A stretch of 26,749 nucleotides of DNA. It comes from JADHUC01 sp964617665. GTDB lineage: Bacteria; Planctomycetota; Planctomycetia; Pirellulales; Pirellulaceae. A program made the position numbers and the translations under genes. The stretch is from assembly GCA_964617665.1 (NCBI GenBank), contig CAZUAH010000155.1:1-26749 (forward strand). The letters run 5' to 3'. A model generated the notes under the pieces. That model worked only from the letters and a program-made list of their open reading frames with translations. It ran no database searches and was not told where the DNA came from. This document shows, piece after piece, positions 7,452 through 16,300 of the stretch (position 1 is the stretch's first letter; the number at the start of each line of letters is the position of its first letter).

Positions 7452-8654
7452 TCAGATCTCTTCCTTCGCCGTGCGAATCTCGTCCTTCGTCTTGTCGACG
7501 CGCGGCAGGCGCAGGCAAAGCAAACCACACGTCGCGCTGGTCGCAGCGAAGAAGACGAAGATCAGCGGCAAGGCTTCGGCCCATTGGAACGCCGCCATGG
7601 CAACAGCGACTAAGCCACTGGCGACACCCCAGCAAACGCCCATCGTAATGGAATTGGCGATACGCTCGCCAGTCGGCAGCAGTTGTTGACCGTAGCTGAT
7701 GAACACCGGCATTCCGAGGCCATGCAGGAAGCCAGCCGCGCCCACTGCCGCGACCATCCACCAACCGTCTACAAAGCAAAGGGATGCTAGAGGCACGGTT
7801 GAGACCAGAGGCATCAGCCACAAAGCCAGCCGTTCCCAGCGTTGAGAAACGAGGGCCGCGCACGTTATCCCGCCACCGCCAATGCCGACCATATACGCAG
7901 ACTGCACGGCGCCAATTATCGAGGGAGCCACCCCTTGCGAATCGAGTAGATAGGCCAGCGCCACGAGGACTCCCATGGTCGGCATGACACGCAATGACGC
8001 GACCGCCAGCAACCACACCATGTGGTGGACCGCGAGCCCTTTTTCTTCTCGTTGGCGCGTCGATGGGCGATGGGGTGTAACCAGCCGTGCAGGTGTTGCG
8101 TACCAGGCTACGATAAGCACCAGCAGCAATGCGCCGCCCCAAAGCATGCTGGCCACGAGGCCGATCAGCCCGGCGTCTTCGGTCACGGCACCCGCATAGT
8201 ACGGTCCGGCCGCTTGCCCCAGACAGCCGCCCAGCGAAAAGACGGCCATCACTCGACTGCGATGCGACGGTACCAGCGCTCCTGCGCGGGCAGCTGCTTC
8301 GGGATGGAAAGCGGCCACCCCCAGTCCACCGCACACCACGACCGCCGCCATGGTCCATGCGGACCCGGTGAGGCCCAGAGAACTCAGGCCGACCATGGCC
8401 AACACCGGGCCCAGCCACAGTATCCAGCGGCCGCGACCACGGCCCGCCCATATCACAAACGCAAACTGACCGAACGAGGTGGCGATGGACCACGCCACAA
8501 AGATCCACAGACCGCCACCCTTCGCCAAGCCAACGTGTTGCTCCATCGTCGGCCAAAGTGGATTCACGAAACTGGCGAAGAAATCGACGAAAAAGTGCAG
8601 TGCAACCAGCAGTGCCAAGGCCAGAACGGCCGTTGCGCCCTCGGTGAATTTCAT
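7452..8654 (-). CDS. MFS transporter, Fsr-like
   Basis: This 400-residue integral membrane protein shows about 12 hydrophobic segments, two sets of six separated by a polar charged loop near 190-215 (RPSTRQREEKG). The first segment, with HFFVDFFASFVNPLWP, resembles fosmidomycin-resistance-type MFS proteins, as does the motif GLGVAAFHPEA in the first half. These carry small solutes across the inner membrane by proton exchange. The substrate cannot be told from sequence. In-frame TTG 8675 is possible, but ATG 8654 gives the usual short N-terminus. Neither has a good ribosome site. It is the first gene of the minus-strand series and is divergent from the propeller gene at 8850, with a 195-nt shared upstream region. 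It may move a product of the neighbouring glycan enzymes. Confidence 0.88.
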   Translation of the reverse strand: MKFTEGATAVLALALLVALHFFVDFFASFVNPLWPTMEQHVGLAKGGGLWIFVAWSIATSFGQFAFVIWAGRGRGRWILWLGPVLAMVGLSSLGLTGSAWTMAAVVVCGGLGVAAFHPEAAARAGALVPSHRSRVMAVFSLGGCLGQAAGPYYAGAVTEDAGLIGLVASMLWGGALLLVLIVAWYATPARLVTPHRPSTRQREEKGLAVHHMVWLLAVASLRVMPTMGVLVALAYLLDSQGVAPSIIGAVQSAYMVGIGGGGITCAALVSQRWERLALWLMPLVSTVPLASLCFVDGWWMVAAVGAAGFLHGLGMPVFISYGQQLLPTGERIANSITMGVCWGVASGLVAVAMAAFQWAEALPLIFVFFAATSATCGLLCLRLPRVDKTKDEIRTAKEEI

Positions 8655-8839
8655 TCTCTCGGTGTGTTCGATCAAATCGGGCGTGCTGATTGGCGGGTTT
8701 CCTTGATCTTACCTTCGACCGGCGTGGCGAGTCTGATGCACGTAGTATTCTCAGCCAGATTCCTCGTGTTACCAAGGGGTTATGCTGACAGACTGCTGTG
8801 TTTGGCGTATCATGCGGGTCTGATGCACAACAGAACACT

Positions 8840-8843
8840 GGAG
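8840..8843 (+). promoter_or_regulatory. Ribosome binding site fixing the start at 8850
   Basis: GGAG is 6 nt before ATG 8850. It favours this Met over the in-frame ATG at 8823 and over the long upstream extension that would run through the transporter gene on the other strand. Confidence 0.6.
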
Positions 8844-8849
8844 TGTGAT

Positions 8850-9971
8850 ATGACAAGACTGAACTCACAGAAGCGAGAAGTCGTTCTTCGATTACTGAAA
8901 GAATTGATCAACCAGGATCAGGCCCGTGCGCTGGTTCCGCCGTATGGACACGAATCTGGCTATTGGTTCGGCGGCGGCAATGCCCTGACGGACGACAATG
9001 GCGTGGTCTGGCTTTGCGGGCGATACCGTAATGCCGGAGACGCGCGAACAGGCGTCGGAAAAGGAGAAAGAGGATTGGAGTGTGCCGTATTCCGATCGGA
9101 TGACGGTGGACGTAACTTCGAGAAAGCACTCAGTTGGTCCAAGACGGATCTCTCGACGGAAGGCAACGCGGTGGTGTCGATCGAAGGAACTGCGCTGCAC
9201 CGCCTTGCCGACGGACGAGTCGAGTTGTTCATCTCGTCAGAGAAGGATCGCCCTTACCCGGCCCCCTTCGGCGGATACCAGAAGTCGGGCACCGGCGTGT
9301 GGACGATCGACCGCATAGCTGGAGATTCGTTCGAGAGTCTTGATCCCACCACTCTTGAACCTGTGCTGGAGAATCTCGATCGGCCAGAGTACCTCCACGT
9401 GAAGGACCCGGTTGTATTCGATGACGCGGCCCGGGGCACGATTCTACTCTTCTGTTCGCATCCCTTTACGTGGTCTTCCGCAAACACAGGCATGGCAGTG
9501 CGTGCTCCTGACGGCAAGCACTTCGAGATGCAAACTTGGCAACTGGTATCCCGCGGCCCAGCGTGGGACGTGGCGTCTACCAGACTCACCGCGTGCCTTC
9601 GCATCCCGCAGGTAGGGCTGTTTGCAGAGGACGAGCCATGTTCAGTCTATTTCTACGACGGCTGCGAATGCGTTCGCGAACTTGAAGAAAGCGACAAAGC
9701 CGAGAAGCGGCCACGCGGCTACTCATGCGAGGAAATCGGCGGCGCTCTATTCGGCTGGGACAACGACTTCCCCGAAATGGAGCGGCTTTCCGACTTGGCG
9801 CCACTCTTCATTTCACCGTACGGCACGGGCTGCAGTCGCTACGTGGATGTCGTCCAAACAACCGAGGGCCTGCTGGCAACATGGCAGCAATCCCAACCAG
9901 ACGGCTCCCAACCACTGGTTGGACACTCGGTTCCTTTGGAGGAAGTCCAACGAATTCTTGAAGGTCGGTAG
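8850..9971 (+). CDS. Cytoplasmic beta-propeller protein, BNR/glycosidase-like
   Basis: This 373-residue protein has no signal peptide and no membrane segment. It shows repeated blade-like units. The clearest is FRSDDGGRNFE near 80-90, close to the Asp-box (SxDxGxxW/F) of sialidase-type propellers. Others are NALTDDNGVVWLCGRYRN, LHVKDPVVFDD and FISPYGTGCSRYVDVVQT. The layout suggests a five-bladed propeller of the GH43 / sialidase-like superfamily, as in many planctomycete exo-glycosidase-like proteins. I see no firm catalytic assignment. Because it is unsecreted and divergent from an MFS transporter, it may act on an imported oligosaccharide; this is inference. It ends 7 nt before the convergent DUF1559 gene. 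Confidence 0.82.
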   Translation: MTRLNSQKREVVLRLLKELINQDQARALVPPYGHESGYWFGGGNALTDDNGVVWLCGRYRNAGDARTGVGKGERGLECAVFRSDDGGRNFEKALSWSKTDLSTEGNAVVSIEGTALHRLADGRVELFISSEKDRPYPAPFGGYQKSGTGVWTIDRIAGDSFESLDPTTLEPVLENLDRPEYLHVKDPVVFDDAARGTILLFCSHPFTWSSANTGMAVRAPDGKHFEMQTWQLVSRGPAWDVASTRLTACLRIPQVGLFAEDEPCSVYFYDGCECVRELEESDKAEKRPRGYSCEEIGGALFGWDNDFPEMERLSDLAPLFISPYGTGCSRYVDVVQTTEGLLATWQQSQPDGSQPLVGHSVPLEEVQRILEGR

Positions 9972-9978
9972 TTAGCGG

Positions 9979-11139
9979 CTAGTACAACTCGATCTCAGTC
10001 CCATCGTCGCGGATGGCCAGTTGCAGCAGAACGGCGAGGTCCGTGGTTCCCGATATCATTTGTACCGATCCGTCGCAGAGACCCACCAAGACCACGCCTG
10101 GATGCGGCGACTGAAGTGGGTTGTTGTGTCCCATAACCTCCCCACACCCTGGAAACGAATCCTCGGCGTGCCAACTCAGGACTCGTTTCAAGTCAGGTCG
10201 ATACCGCACGGTGGTGAGGTTAAAGAGTAGGTCCGCATGCCAATCACCCGGTTGGCCGGCGCTCGATGCCCCAGGCTCGAACTTGGCGGGGCCAACGGGA
10301 TCGACCACGTTGGTACCCGAGAGCCAACCGCCCGGGTTCTTGTCAGTCTGCAGATTCCACCCGGGGTCACCATGGTATTTGTCGCCGTAAGTCCGATCGA
10401 TGTGTCGCAAGAAGTCAGACTGTTCACCGACAATCATCACATTCGAGGTTCCGTCGGCGCAGGCAGCGATGGTCACGTGCTGTGCCGGTGGCAACATACC
10501 GCTGGACGTGACGATCGAACCGTTGGGCCCCGAGCCTTTCGCCTGGTTCACGTAGACCGATAGCTGACCTTGCTTATTGGGCCAGGGACTATCGTCCTGG
10601 AAATCATAGTCAGCAGAGTTCGAATCGATGTCGCAGCCGCCCGCAATTCCCACATATGTCGGCATGGCAATGTATCCGGTCGCGGTCTCCATTGGCGGCA
10701 ACGGACTTGTATTGCAGCGCATGCGCTCTGGAATCAACCTTCTCAGATCCGCTTGGATGGAATCGGAACCGCTGTCAGGCATGCTGGCGTACGTGAACTC
10801 AACGCCAGCTGGGTCGAACCCAACGGCTTGCGTCCGGCCGATCTTGTAGCAAATGCCACGCTGGTCCAGAAACGGCAGTATTCCGTACCACCACGACGGG
10901 CCGATCCGCGGAGCATCCCGATTCCCGGCATGCATCGCTCCCGTGGGAAAAGTCCTGTACGTGTCGTGGTAATCCTGCAAGGCCAGGGTGATCGTCTTGA
11001 GGTTGTTCATGCACCCGGCTCTACGATCACCGTGCGATTGGATGGCCGGCCACAGCAGACAGGCCACGGCTCCGAGGCATATTATGATGGCAACCGCCTC
11101 AATCGGCCTGAATCTGAGCCTTTCGTTTGCATTGCCCAT
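9979..11139 (-). CDS. DUF1559 (SBP_bac_10) pseudopilin-like protein
   Basis: This 386-residue protein belongs to a family greatly expanded in Planctomycetes. These are membrane-anchored by a prepilin-like N-terminal helix, with a large exported domain ending in H-X9-DG. That end is present here: His, nine residues, then DG, followed by SVQMIS. The helix is residues 15-33 (EAVAIIICLGAVACLLWPA) followed by the usual CMNNLKTITLALQDYHDTY. The normal cleavage motif G-FTLVE is replaced by RFRPIE. The +5 Glu remains, but the Gly is lost, so prepilin peptidase processing is doubtful. The frame reaches 11196, but ATG 11139 has GGGGAGG 8 nt upstream. Its function in the cell is not established. It is convergent with the propeller gene and divergent from the giant PQQ-type gene. 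Confidence 0.93.
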   Translation of the reverse strand: MGNANERLRFRPIEAVAIIICLGAVACLLWPAIQSHGDRRAGCMNNLKTITLALQDYHDTYRTFPTGAMHAGNRDAPRIGPSWWYGILPFLDQRGICYKIGRTQAVGFDPAGVEFTYASMPDSGSDSIQADLRRLIPERMRCNTSPLPPMETATGYIAMPTYVGIAGGCDIDSNSADYDFQDDSPWPNKQGQLSVYVNQAKGSGPNGSIVTSSGMLPPAQHVTIAACADGTSNVMIVGEQSDFLRHIDRTYGDKYHGDPGWNLQTDKNPGGWLSGTNVVDPVGPAKFEPGASSAGQPGDWHADLLFNLTTVRYRPDLKRVLSWHAEDSFPGCGEVMGHNNPLQSPHPGVVLVGLCDGSVQMISGTTDLAVLLQLAIRDDGTEIELY

Positions 11140-11147
11140 CGGTATTG

Positions 11148-11154
11148 CCTCCCC
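11148..11154 (-). promoter_or_regulatory. Strong ribosome binding site for the DUF1559 gene
   Basis: GGGGAGG on the minus strand is 8 nt from ATG 11139. It is one of the best Shine-Dalgarno sequences in the window and rules out the longer frame starting at 11196. Confidence 0.7.
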
Positions 11155-11421
11155 GATCAACGGTGTGCCGAAGACCGCTCGATCTTCTTCCTGCATTCTA
11201 TCCGATGCTTCGAAACCAAGCCATTTGTCCCGCGTTGAGTCGTTCCCACCGGACCGAATATCGCCATTGAGTACATTCCGTGACAGGGGCGCGAGACTCG
11301 GTTACACTGGCGAGTCACTACTATCCGGGATAACATGAGCGCACAACAAAACACGAAGCGTGGGCGGTTCGGACGAACGCAACCTCAAAACGTAGTCGTC
11401 ATACAGACGACCGTTTGCACT

Positions 11422-11426
11422 GGAGG
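11422..11426 (+). promoter_or_regulatory. Ribosome binding site for the giant PQQ-type gene
   Basis: GGAGG is followed by 8 nt and ATG 11435. A TTG at 11429 is in frame but lies too close to this site to be the start. Confidence 0.7.
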
Positions 11427-11434
11427 ACTTGGGC

Positions 11435-14400
11435 ATGATGAGTTGGAAGACGAGTATTGTCGAACTGAGGAAGAGACAACTGTTGGCTAGATCTATGCGA
11501 TCGCTGGGGCTTGCGGTGATTCTTGTGGTTGCCGCATCGGCTGCGTCGTTGGCTGAAGATTGGCCGACGTATCGGTTCGATAGCGCGCGGAGCGGTATAA
11601 CCACTGAACAAGTGAAACCTCCACTGACGCTGTGTTGGGTGTACCAACCTCGCCACGCGCCCAAACCGGCTTGGGGCGAGCCGAATCCGCGGCCGGTGGG
11701 CGGTTGGCATGGGCTGACCGAACAACGGCGAATGCACTTCGACGATGCTTTCCACGTGGCGGTGTCCGGTGGAGCGGTCTATTTCGGGTCGTCTGCGGAC
11801 GGCAAGGTCTACGCGCTGGACGCGCAAACCGGCAAACAGCGATGGAGCACGCGCACTGGCGGACCGGTGCGACTGGCGCCATCGGTGTGGCAGGACAAAG
11901 TATACGTCGGGTCCGACGATGGCTACGTCTATTGTCTGGGCGGGAGCGACGGTGGCGAGCAGTGGAAGTTCCGCGCGGCGCCCCGCGAACAGAAGGTGCT
12001 GGGCAGCGGCGACATGGTCTCGATGTGGCCGGTGCGCACCAGCGTATTGGTCGACGACGGCGTTGCCTATTTCGGAGCGGGCATCTTTCCGGCCGAAGGC
12101 GTGTACATGTACGCGGTCGGCGCCGAAGACGGCAAGCTGCTGTGGTGCAACGACTCGTGCGGTGAAGCTCCACAAAGCCGCGTTTCGCCACAAGGCTATC
12201 TGCTCGCCTCGGGAGATCGGTTGTTCGCTCCTCTGGGTCGAGTTTCCCCCGCTGCGTTCGATCGCAACGACGGCCGCTTATTGTACGAGGCCTACGTCGA
12301 ACACATCATCGGCGGATCGTATGCGACGCTCGCTGGCGACAAACTGTTCACCGGTACCGAGCAACTGATCGGCTACGACCAAGCCTCCCACCGTTCGCGA
12401 TCCTCCTGGTTCTGGGGTCATCAACTGGTCGTTACGCCAGAGGTGTTCTACGCGGCGACGGGCCGCGAGGTATTTGCAGTGACGCGCGAAACCTACGGGG
12501 CCGCCAGCCTGCGCCGCAAGGGCCTGCTCGACCGCAAACGCGATCTCAATACCCAGATTCGGCGAACGAACAAAGCACAGACAGAACAGCTCAAGAAGCT
12601 TCAGGCACAAATGGATGCCTTGAACGAGCAACTCAAGAAGACCGAAGCCGAGATGGCAGCGGGCGAGCGGTGGCGCGTGCCCAGCGACTGTGACGAAACG
12701 ATGATCTTAGCTGGCGACGTATTGTTTGCCGGCGGCATGGGCAAGGTTATGGCCATCGACGTCACGTCGGGCACGCTGCTGTGGACGGGCCAGGTCGAAG
12801 GCAAGGCGCGCGGTTTGGCCGTTGCCGACGAGAAGCTGCTGGTCAGCTCTGATACGGGCGCAATCTACTGTTTTGGCCCGCAAGGTTCGGAAGCACTTGG
12901 CGTAGTGAAGCGCCCCATTTCTTCGTCGCCATTCCCTCGCGACGAGATGACCTCCGCATATGAAGCGGCTGCCGAGCGCATCGTGCGCACGACGGGAATC
13001 AAACGCGGGTATTGCCTGGTGCTTGGGTGTGGCACGGGACGGCTGGCCTTCGAGCTGGCGAAGCGAACGGAGTTGAAGATCTGTGGCATCGAACCGGACC
13101 AGAAGAAGGCCGAAGCTGCTCGCGAAGCGCTCGACGCAGCGGGATTGTACGGCGCACGTGTGTTCGACCACCACGCCGACTTGTCGCAGGTTCCATTTTC
13201 CGACTATTTCGCAAATCTTGTCGTCTCGGAGGACGCGCTTGTCTCGGGCCAAATGCCGGGTAGTGCGAAAGAAGCGTTCCGCATGCTCAAGCCGCTTGGC
13301 GGAACCATCTGCATCGGGCAGCCTGCTGCTGCAGCAGGCAAGGTGAAGCCGATCCAGGAGGCGGCGATGCGGCAGTGGCTGACCGACGCGGGCATAGATA
13401 AGGGGCAGGTCTCCACGCAGGACGGCGTGTGGCTCGACTTTCGCCGTGGGCCGTTGCCCGGAGCCGGCAGTTGGACGCACCAATACGCCGATCCAGGCAA
13501 CACAACTTGCAGCGACGATCAACTGATCCGCTGCCCGCTGGGCGTGTTGTGGTTTGGCGGCCCCGGACCGGGCCAGATGGCCGAGCGGCACCGTCGGGCC
13601 GCTGCTCCGCTGGCCATAGGCGGGCGTTTGTTCGTTTTGGGCGAAGGTCTGGCCGACAGGATCGGTGCGGGCGAAAACGTGGTCAGGGCGTACGACGCTT
13701 ATAATGGCCTGAAGCTGTGGGAACGGAGGATTCGCGGTGCGCTGCGCGTAAGCGTGACCCACGATGCCGGCAACTCGGCGGCGAACGCCGACAGTCTGTT
13801 CGTGGCCGTTGACGACAAGTGTGTTCGCCTGGACGCTGCCACCGGCGAAACGAAGTTCACATACGAGATGCCGCCGGCCGCGGATGGCGGAAAGCGGCGT
13901 TGGGGCTACGTTGCCGTAGTCGGGGACGTGTTGTACGGCTCTCGCACGGTCTCGGGGCGGACGGGCGAGTGCATTTTCGCGCTGGATTTGGCCGATGGTA
14001 AGCTTCGTTGGAAGCACGAGGCCAAGGCGATCGCTCAAGGGTCGATCGCTATCGGCGACGGGCGTTTGTACTTCGCCGCGCCGGGCGTAACCGCGGAGCA
14101 AAGAGAAGAGGCACTGGCACCGCAGATCAAAGAGTTGCACCGCATGAGCGAAGCGGACCGTGCTGCACTGTTGAAGAGGGTCGAAGCTGCTGTTATCTTC
14201 CGCGTTGTCGCCCTAGACGCCGCCGCAGGGACCAAACAGTGGGAAAAGCCCGTCGAGGTCACTGGCGCCAGCGGCGGGTCGTATTGGTGCTCGCTGGGCT
14301 CCATCTACAGCCGCGACACACTGGTGCTGTTCGGCGTGTTCCTGGACGGGCACTACTGGCGGCAGTTCTTCGACGGCCAGTTCGAATCGCGACGTGTGGT

Positions 14401-16195
14401 TGCTTTGTCAGGCGCGAATGGCGATCTGCGATGGCAGAAGAACATCGGCTACCGCGTGCGTCCGATTGTGATCGGCGATACGCTCCACGCCGAGCCGTGG
14501 GCCTACGACCTGCGAACGGGCAAACAGAAGACGCGAATCAATCCGGTGACGGGGCGCGAGGAAATCTGGCAGTTCGCCCGCCCCGGGCACCATTGCGGAT
14601 GCCCTGCCGCGTCGCCTCACACCTTGCTGTTCCGTTCCTACAATCTGGGTTGGTACGATCTGGAGAACGACTACGGAACGCAGCATTTCGGCGCACAACG
14701 GCCGGGCTGCTGGATCAACTTCATCCCGGCCAACGGCGTGCTCATGTACCCCGAGGCCAGTTCGGGTTGCATGTGCCCATTTGCCAACACATGTTCCGTG
14801 GTCTTCAAGAGCCGAGAAGAAAACCGGCAGTGGGCCTACTTCAGCCACCCCGGATCGACGACACCAGTCAAACGACTCGCGTTTAACCTGGGCGCACCCG
14901 GGGACCGGAGAGACCCCTCCGGCTCGCTGTGGTTCGGTTATCCCCGCCCTGGCGGCTCGCTGGTGCTTCAACTGAAGGCTGGCCTGTCGTTTTTCCCCGG
15001 TTGGAGCTATTTCAAACACGACCCCGCGCGTCTGGAGATCGAAGGCACGGATCGACCGTGGGTATTCCGCTCGGGCGTGAACGGCTTGCGTCAGTGTACA
15101 CTGCCAGTCGCGGAGCCGGGCGACGGAAAGGCCCGCTACACCGTGCGTTTAGCATTTGCTGAACTGACGCATGACAGCGAGGGCAAACGCGTATTCGATA
15201 TCAAAGTCCAAGGTCAGGTCGTGGCCGAAGGCTTCGATGTCTTCAAAGAAGCTGGCGGAAGGAACATAGCGATCGTCAAGGAATTCAAAGGCATCGACGC
15301 CGAAGACAAGCTCACTGTGGAATTCGTCTCGAAGGTCGCCAATCCAGCACCAGACCAATTGCCGATTCTTCAAGGGATCGAAGTCGAAAGGGAAGAGGTG
15401 CTTACTCTTGGTTTTACCGTTCCGTCCTTCCTGCTGAACGATTCAGCACCTGAACAGATGGGCGAATTGGTAATCGTGAACAACAAAGACAGTGATTTCG
15501 CCGGCGCGCTTCACATTGACGCCCCGGCCGGTTTCGCCATCACGCCAGCCGAGGCTCAAGTGAAGATTCCCTCTGGGCAAAAGGCGACCGTTTCACTGAA
15601 GGCGGTTGTCGGCAAGAAAGGCTCGGCCGAGAAGCATAACATTGCGATCAAACTGGTACGCGCAGATGGAACGATCGAGTCTGAACGAGAGGCGGAGCTT
15701 GAGTACCTGGGCGACGTGAGACGAGCGGTCCTGAAAGCGGTCGAAGACACGCACGCTCACCACACATCGCCGACCACGAACTATGCAACCAGCGCGTCGG
15801 TGAACGTCGACGGTGGCGACCGAAAGATGGGCGATCACCATCACAGCATCGCCTACCTGAAGTTCCGCGTCGACGTCGACGGCAAACCCAGATCGGCCGT
15901 GTTGCGATTGTACAACGCCGGCAATCCCACAGGCGATTCCGGGCAAATCCGAGTGGTGACGGAGCCGTGGGCGGAAAAGAGCGTTACTTACAACGCTCGC
16001 CCCGAGTTAGGAGACGTCGTAGCGAAGATCGGCCCCATAACGGAGAATCAGGTCGTAGAACTTCCGCTTGAACTTTCGCTGGAAGCCGGCAAGGAGCTAA
16101 GTTTGGCCATCGACCCAACCGGCTGCGACGGCGTCAACTACATTTCCCGCGAAGGCGGCAAGCCGGCGGAGTTGGTTGTTGAGTACGTGAAATGA
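11435..16195 (+). CDS. Giant exported PQQ-type propeller, methyltransferase, malectin and DNRLRE fusion
   Basis: This 1586-residue protein starts with a signal peptide (about 15-41, basic then LGLAVILVVAASAAS). Residues 45-355 are PQQ-type propeller repeats (AVYFGSSADGKVYALD, KVYVGSDDGYVYCL). A coiled coil spans about 360-412 and one more blade reaches 495. A class I SAM-methyltransferase core covers about 505-675: motif I LVLGCGTG (528-535), the acidic post-I IEPD, SDYFANLVVSE, and LKPLGGTICIG. Propeller blades resume from 680 to 1140, with a cysteine motif (Cys1054, 1056, 1112, 1114, 1120). A malectin-like domain (1147-1319) follows, then an Ig/NEW3-like domain (1322-1427) and a DNRLRE domain (1429-1586). 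The propeller and malectin parts suggest cell-surface carbohydrate binding. The methyltransferase domain is odd because SAM is cytoplasmic. Divergent from DUF1559; the gap is 295 nt. Confidence 0.92.
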   Translation: MMSWKTSIVELRKRQLLARSMRSLGLAVILVVAASAASLAEDWPTYRFDSARSGITTEQVKPPLTLCWVYQPRHAPKPAWGEPNPRPVGGWHGLTEQRRMHFDDAFHVAVSGGAVYFGSSADGKVYALDAQTGKQRWSTRTGGPVRLAPSVWQDKVYVGSDDGYVYCLGGSDGGEQWKFRAAPREQKVLGSGDMVSMWPVRTSVLVDDGVAYFGAGIFPAEGVYMYAVGAEDGKLLWCNDSCGEAPQSRVSPQGYLLASGDRLFAPLGRVSPAAFDRNDGRLLYEAYVEHIIGGSYATLAGDKLFTGTEQLIGYDQASHRSRSSWFWGHQLVVTPEVFYAATGREVFAVTRETYGAASLRRKGLLDRKRDLNTQIRRTNKAQTEQLKKLQAQMDALNEQLKKTEAEMAAGERWRVPSDCDETMILAGDVLFAGGMGKVMAIDVTSGTLLWTGQVEGKARGLAVADEKLLVSSDTGAIYCFGPQGSEALGVVKRPISSSPFPRDEMTSAYEAAAERIVRTTGIKRGYCLVLGCGTGRLAFELAKRTELKICGIEPDQKKAEAAREALDAAGLYGARVFDHHADLSQVPFSDYFANLVVSEDALVSGQMPGSAKEAFRMLKPLGGTICIGQPAAAAGKVKPIQEAAMRQWLTDAGIDKGQVSTQDGVWLDFRRGPLPGAGSWTHQYADPGNTTCSDDQLIRCPLGVLWFGGPGPGQMAERHRRAAAPLAIGGRLFVLGEGLADRIGAGENVVRAYDAYNGLKLWERRIRGALRVSVTHDAGNSAANADSLFVAVDDKCVRLDAATGETKFTYEMPPAADGGKRRWGYVAVVGDVLYGSRTVSGRTGECIFALDLADGKLRWKHEAKAIAQGSIAIGDGRLYFAAPGVTAEQREEALAPQIKELHRMSEADRAALLKRVEAAVIFRVVALDAAAGTKQWEKPVEVTGASGGSYWCSLGSIYSRDTLVLFGVFLDGHYWRQFFDGQFESRRVVALSGANGDLRWQKNIGYRVRPIVIGDTLHAEPWAYDLRTGKQKTRINPVTGREEIWQFARPGHHCGCPAASPHTLLFRSYNLGWYDLENDYGTQHFGAQRPGCWINFIPANGVLMYPEASSGCMCPFANTCSVVFKSREENRQWAYFSHPGSTTPVKRLAFNLGAPGDRRDPSGSLWFGYPRPGGSLVLQLKAGLSFFPGWSYFKHDPARLEIEGTDRPWVFRSGVNGLRQCTLPVAEPGDGKARYTVRLAFAELTHDSEGKRVFDIKVQGQVVAEGFDVFKEAGGRNIAIVKEFKGIDAEDKLTVEFVSKVANPAPDQLPILQGIEVEREEVLTLGFTVPSFLLNDSAPEQMGELVIVNNKDSDFAGALHIDAPAGFAITPAEAQVKIPSGQKATVSLKAVVGKKGSAEKHNIAIKLVRADGTIESEREAELEYLGDVRRAVLKAVEDTHAHHTSPTTNYATSASVNVDGGDRKMGDHHHSIAYLKFRVDVDGKPRSAVLRLYNAGNPTGDSGQIRVVTEPWAEKSVTYNARPELGDVVAKIGPITENQVVELPLELSLEAGKELSLAIDPTGCDGVNYISREGGKPAELVVEYVK

Positions 16196-16250
16196 TCAGA
16201 TTCTGAAGGTCCAAGTTGCTGGAGAGATTATTCGCAAAGGTCAATTTCAA

Positions 16251-16263
16251 CCGCAGCCTGCGG
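16251..16263. repeat. Short perfect palindrome near the REP cluster
   Basis: CCGCAG and CTGCGG flank a single C. It lies 56 nt past the stop of the giant PQQ-type gene. The following bases resemble the CCTGCGGCAACG core seen in planctomycete REP sequences. No T-run follows. Confidence 0.35.
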
Positions 16264-16300
16264 CAACGTCTTCGGGGGCGGTAGGTCTATCGGATTGGCT

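Noticed and set aside
8022..8849. N-terminal extension of the propeller gene through the transporter region
   Set aside because: It lies opposite the MFS coding sequence and reads as shadow. GGAG before ATG 8850 and the start of blade-like sequence fix the real start.
7363..8868. 501-codon minus-strand frame overlapping the MFS gene
   Set aside because: It is a frame-shifted shadow of the transporter, very rich in Arg and Gly, with no membrane segments or family motif.
12707..14140. 477-codon minus-strand frame inside the giant PQQ-type gene
   Set aside because: The plus strand carries clear propeller and methyltransferase motifs throughout. The minus frame has no domain, no ribosome site and shadow-like composition.
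14008..14886. 292-codon plus-strand frame within the giant gene
   Set aside because: It is a frame-shifted shadow, Arg-rich with no family features.
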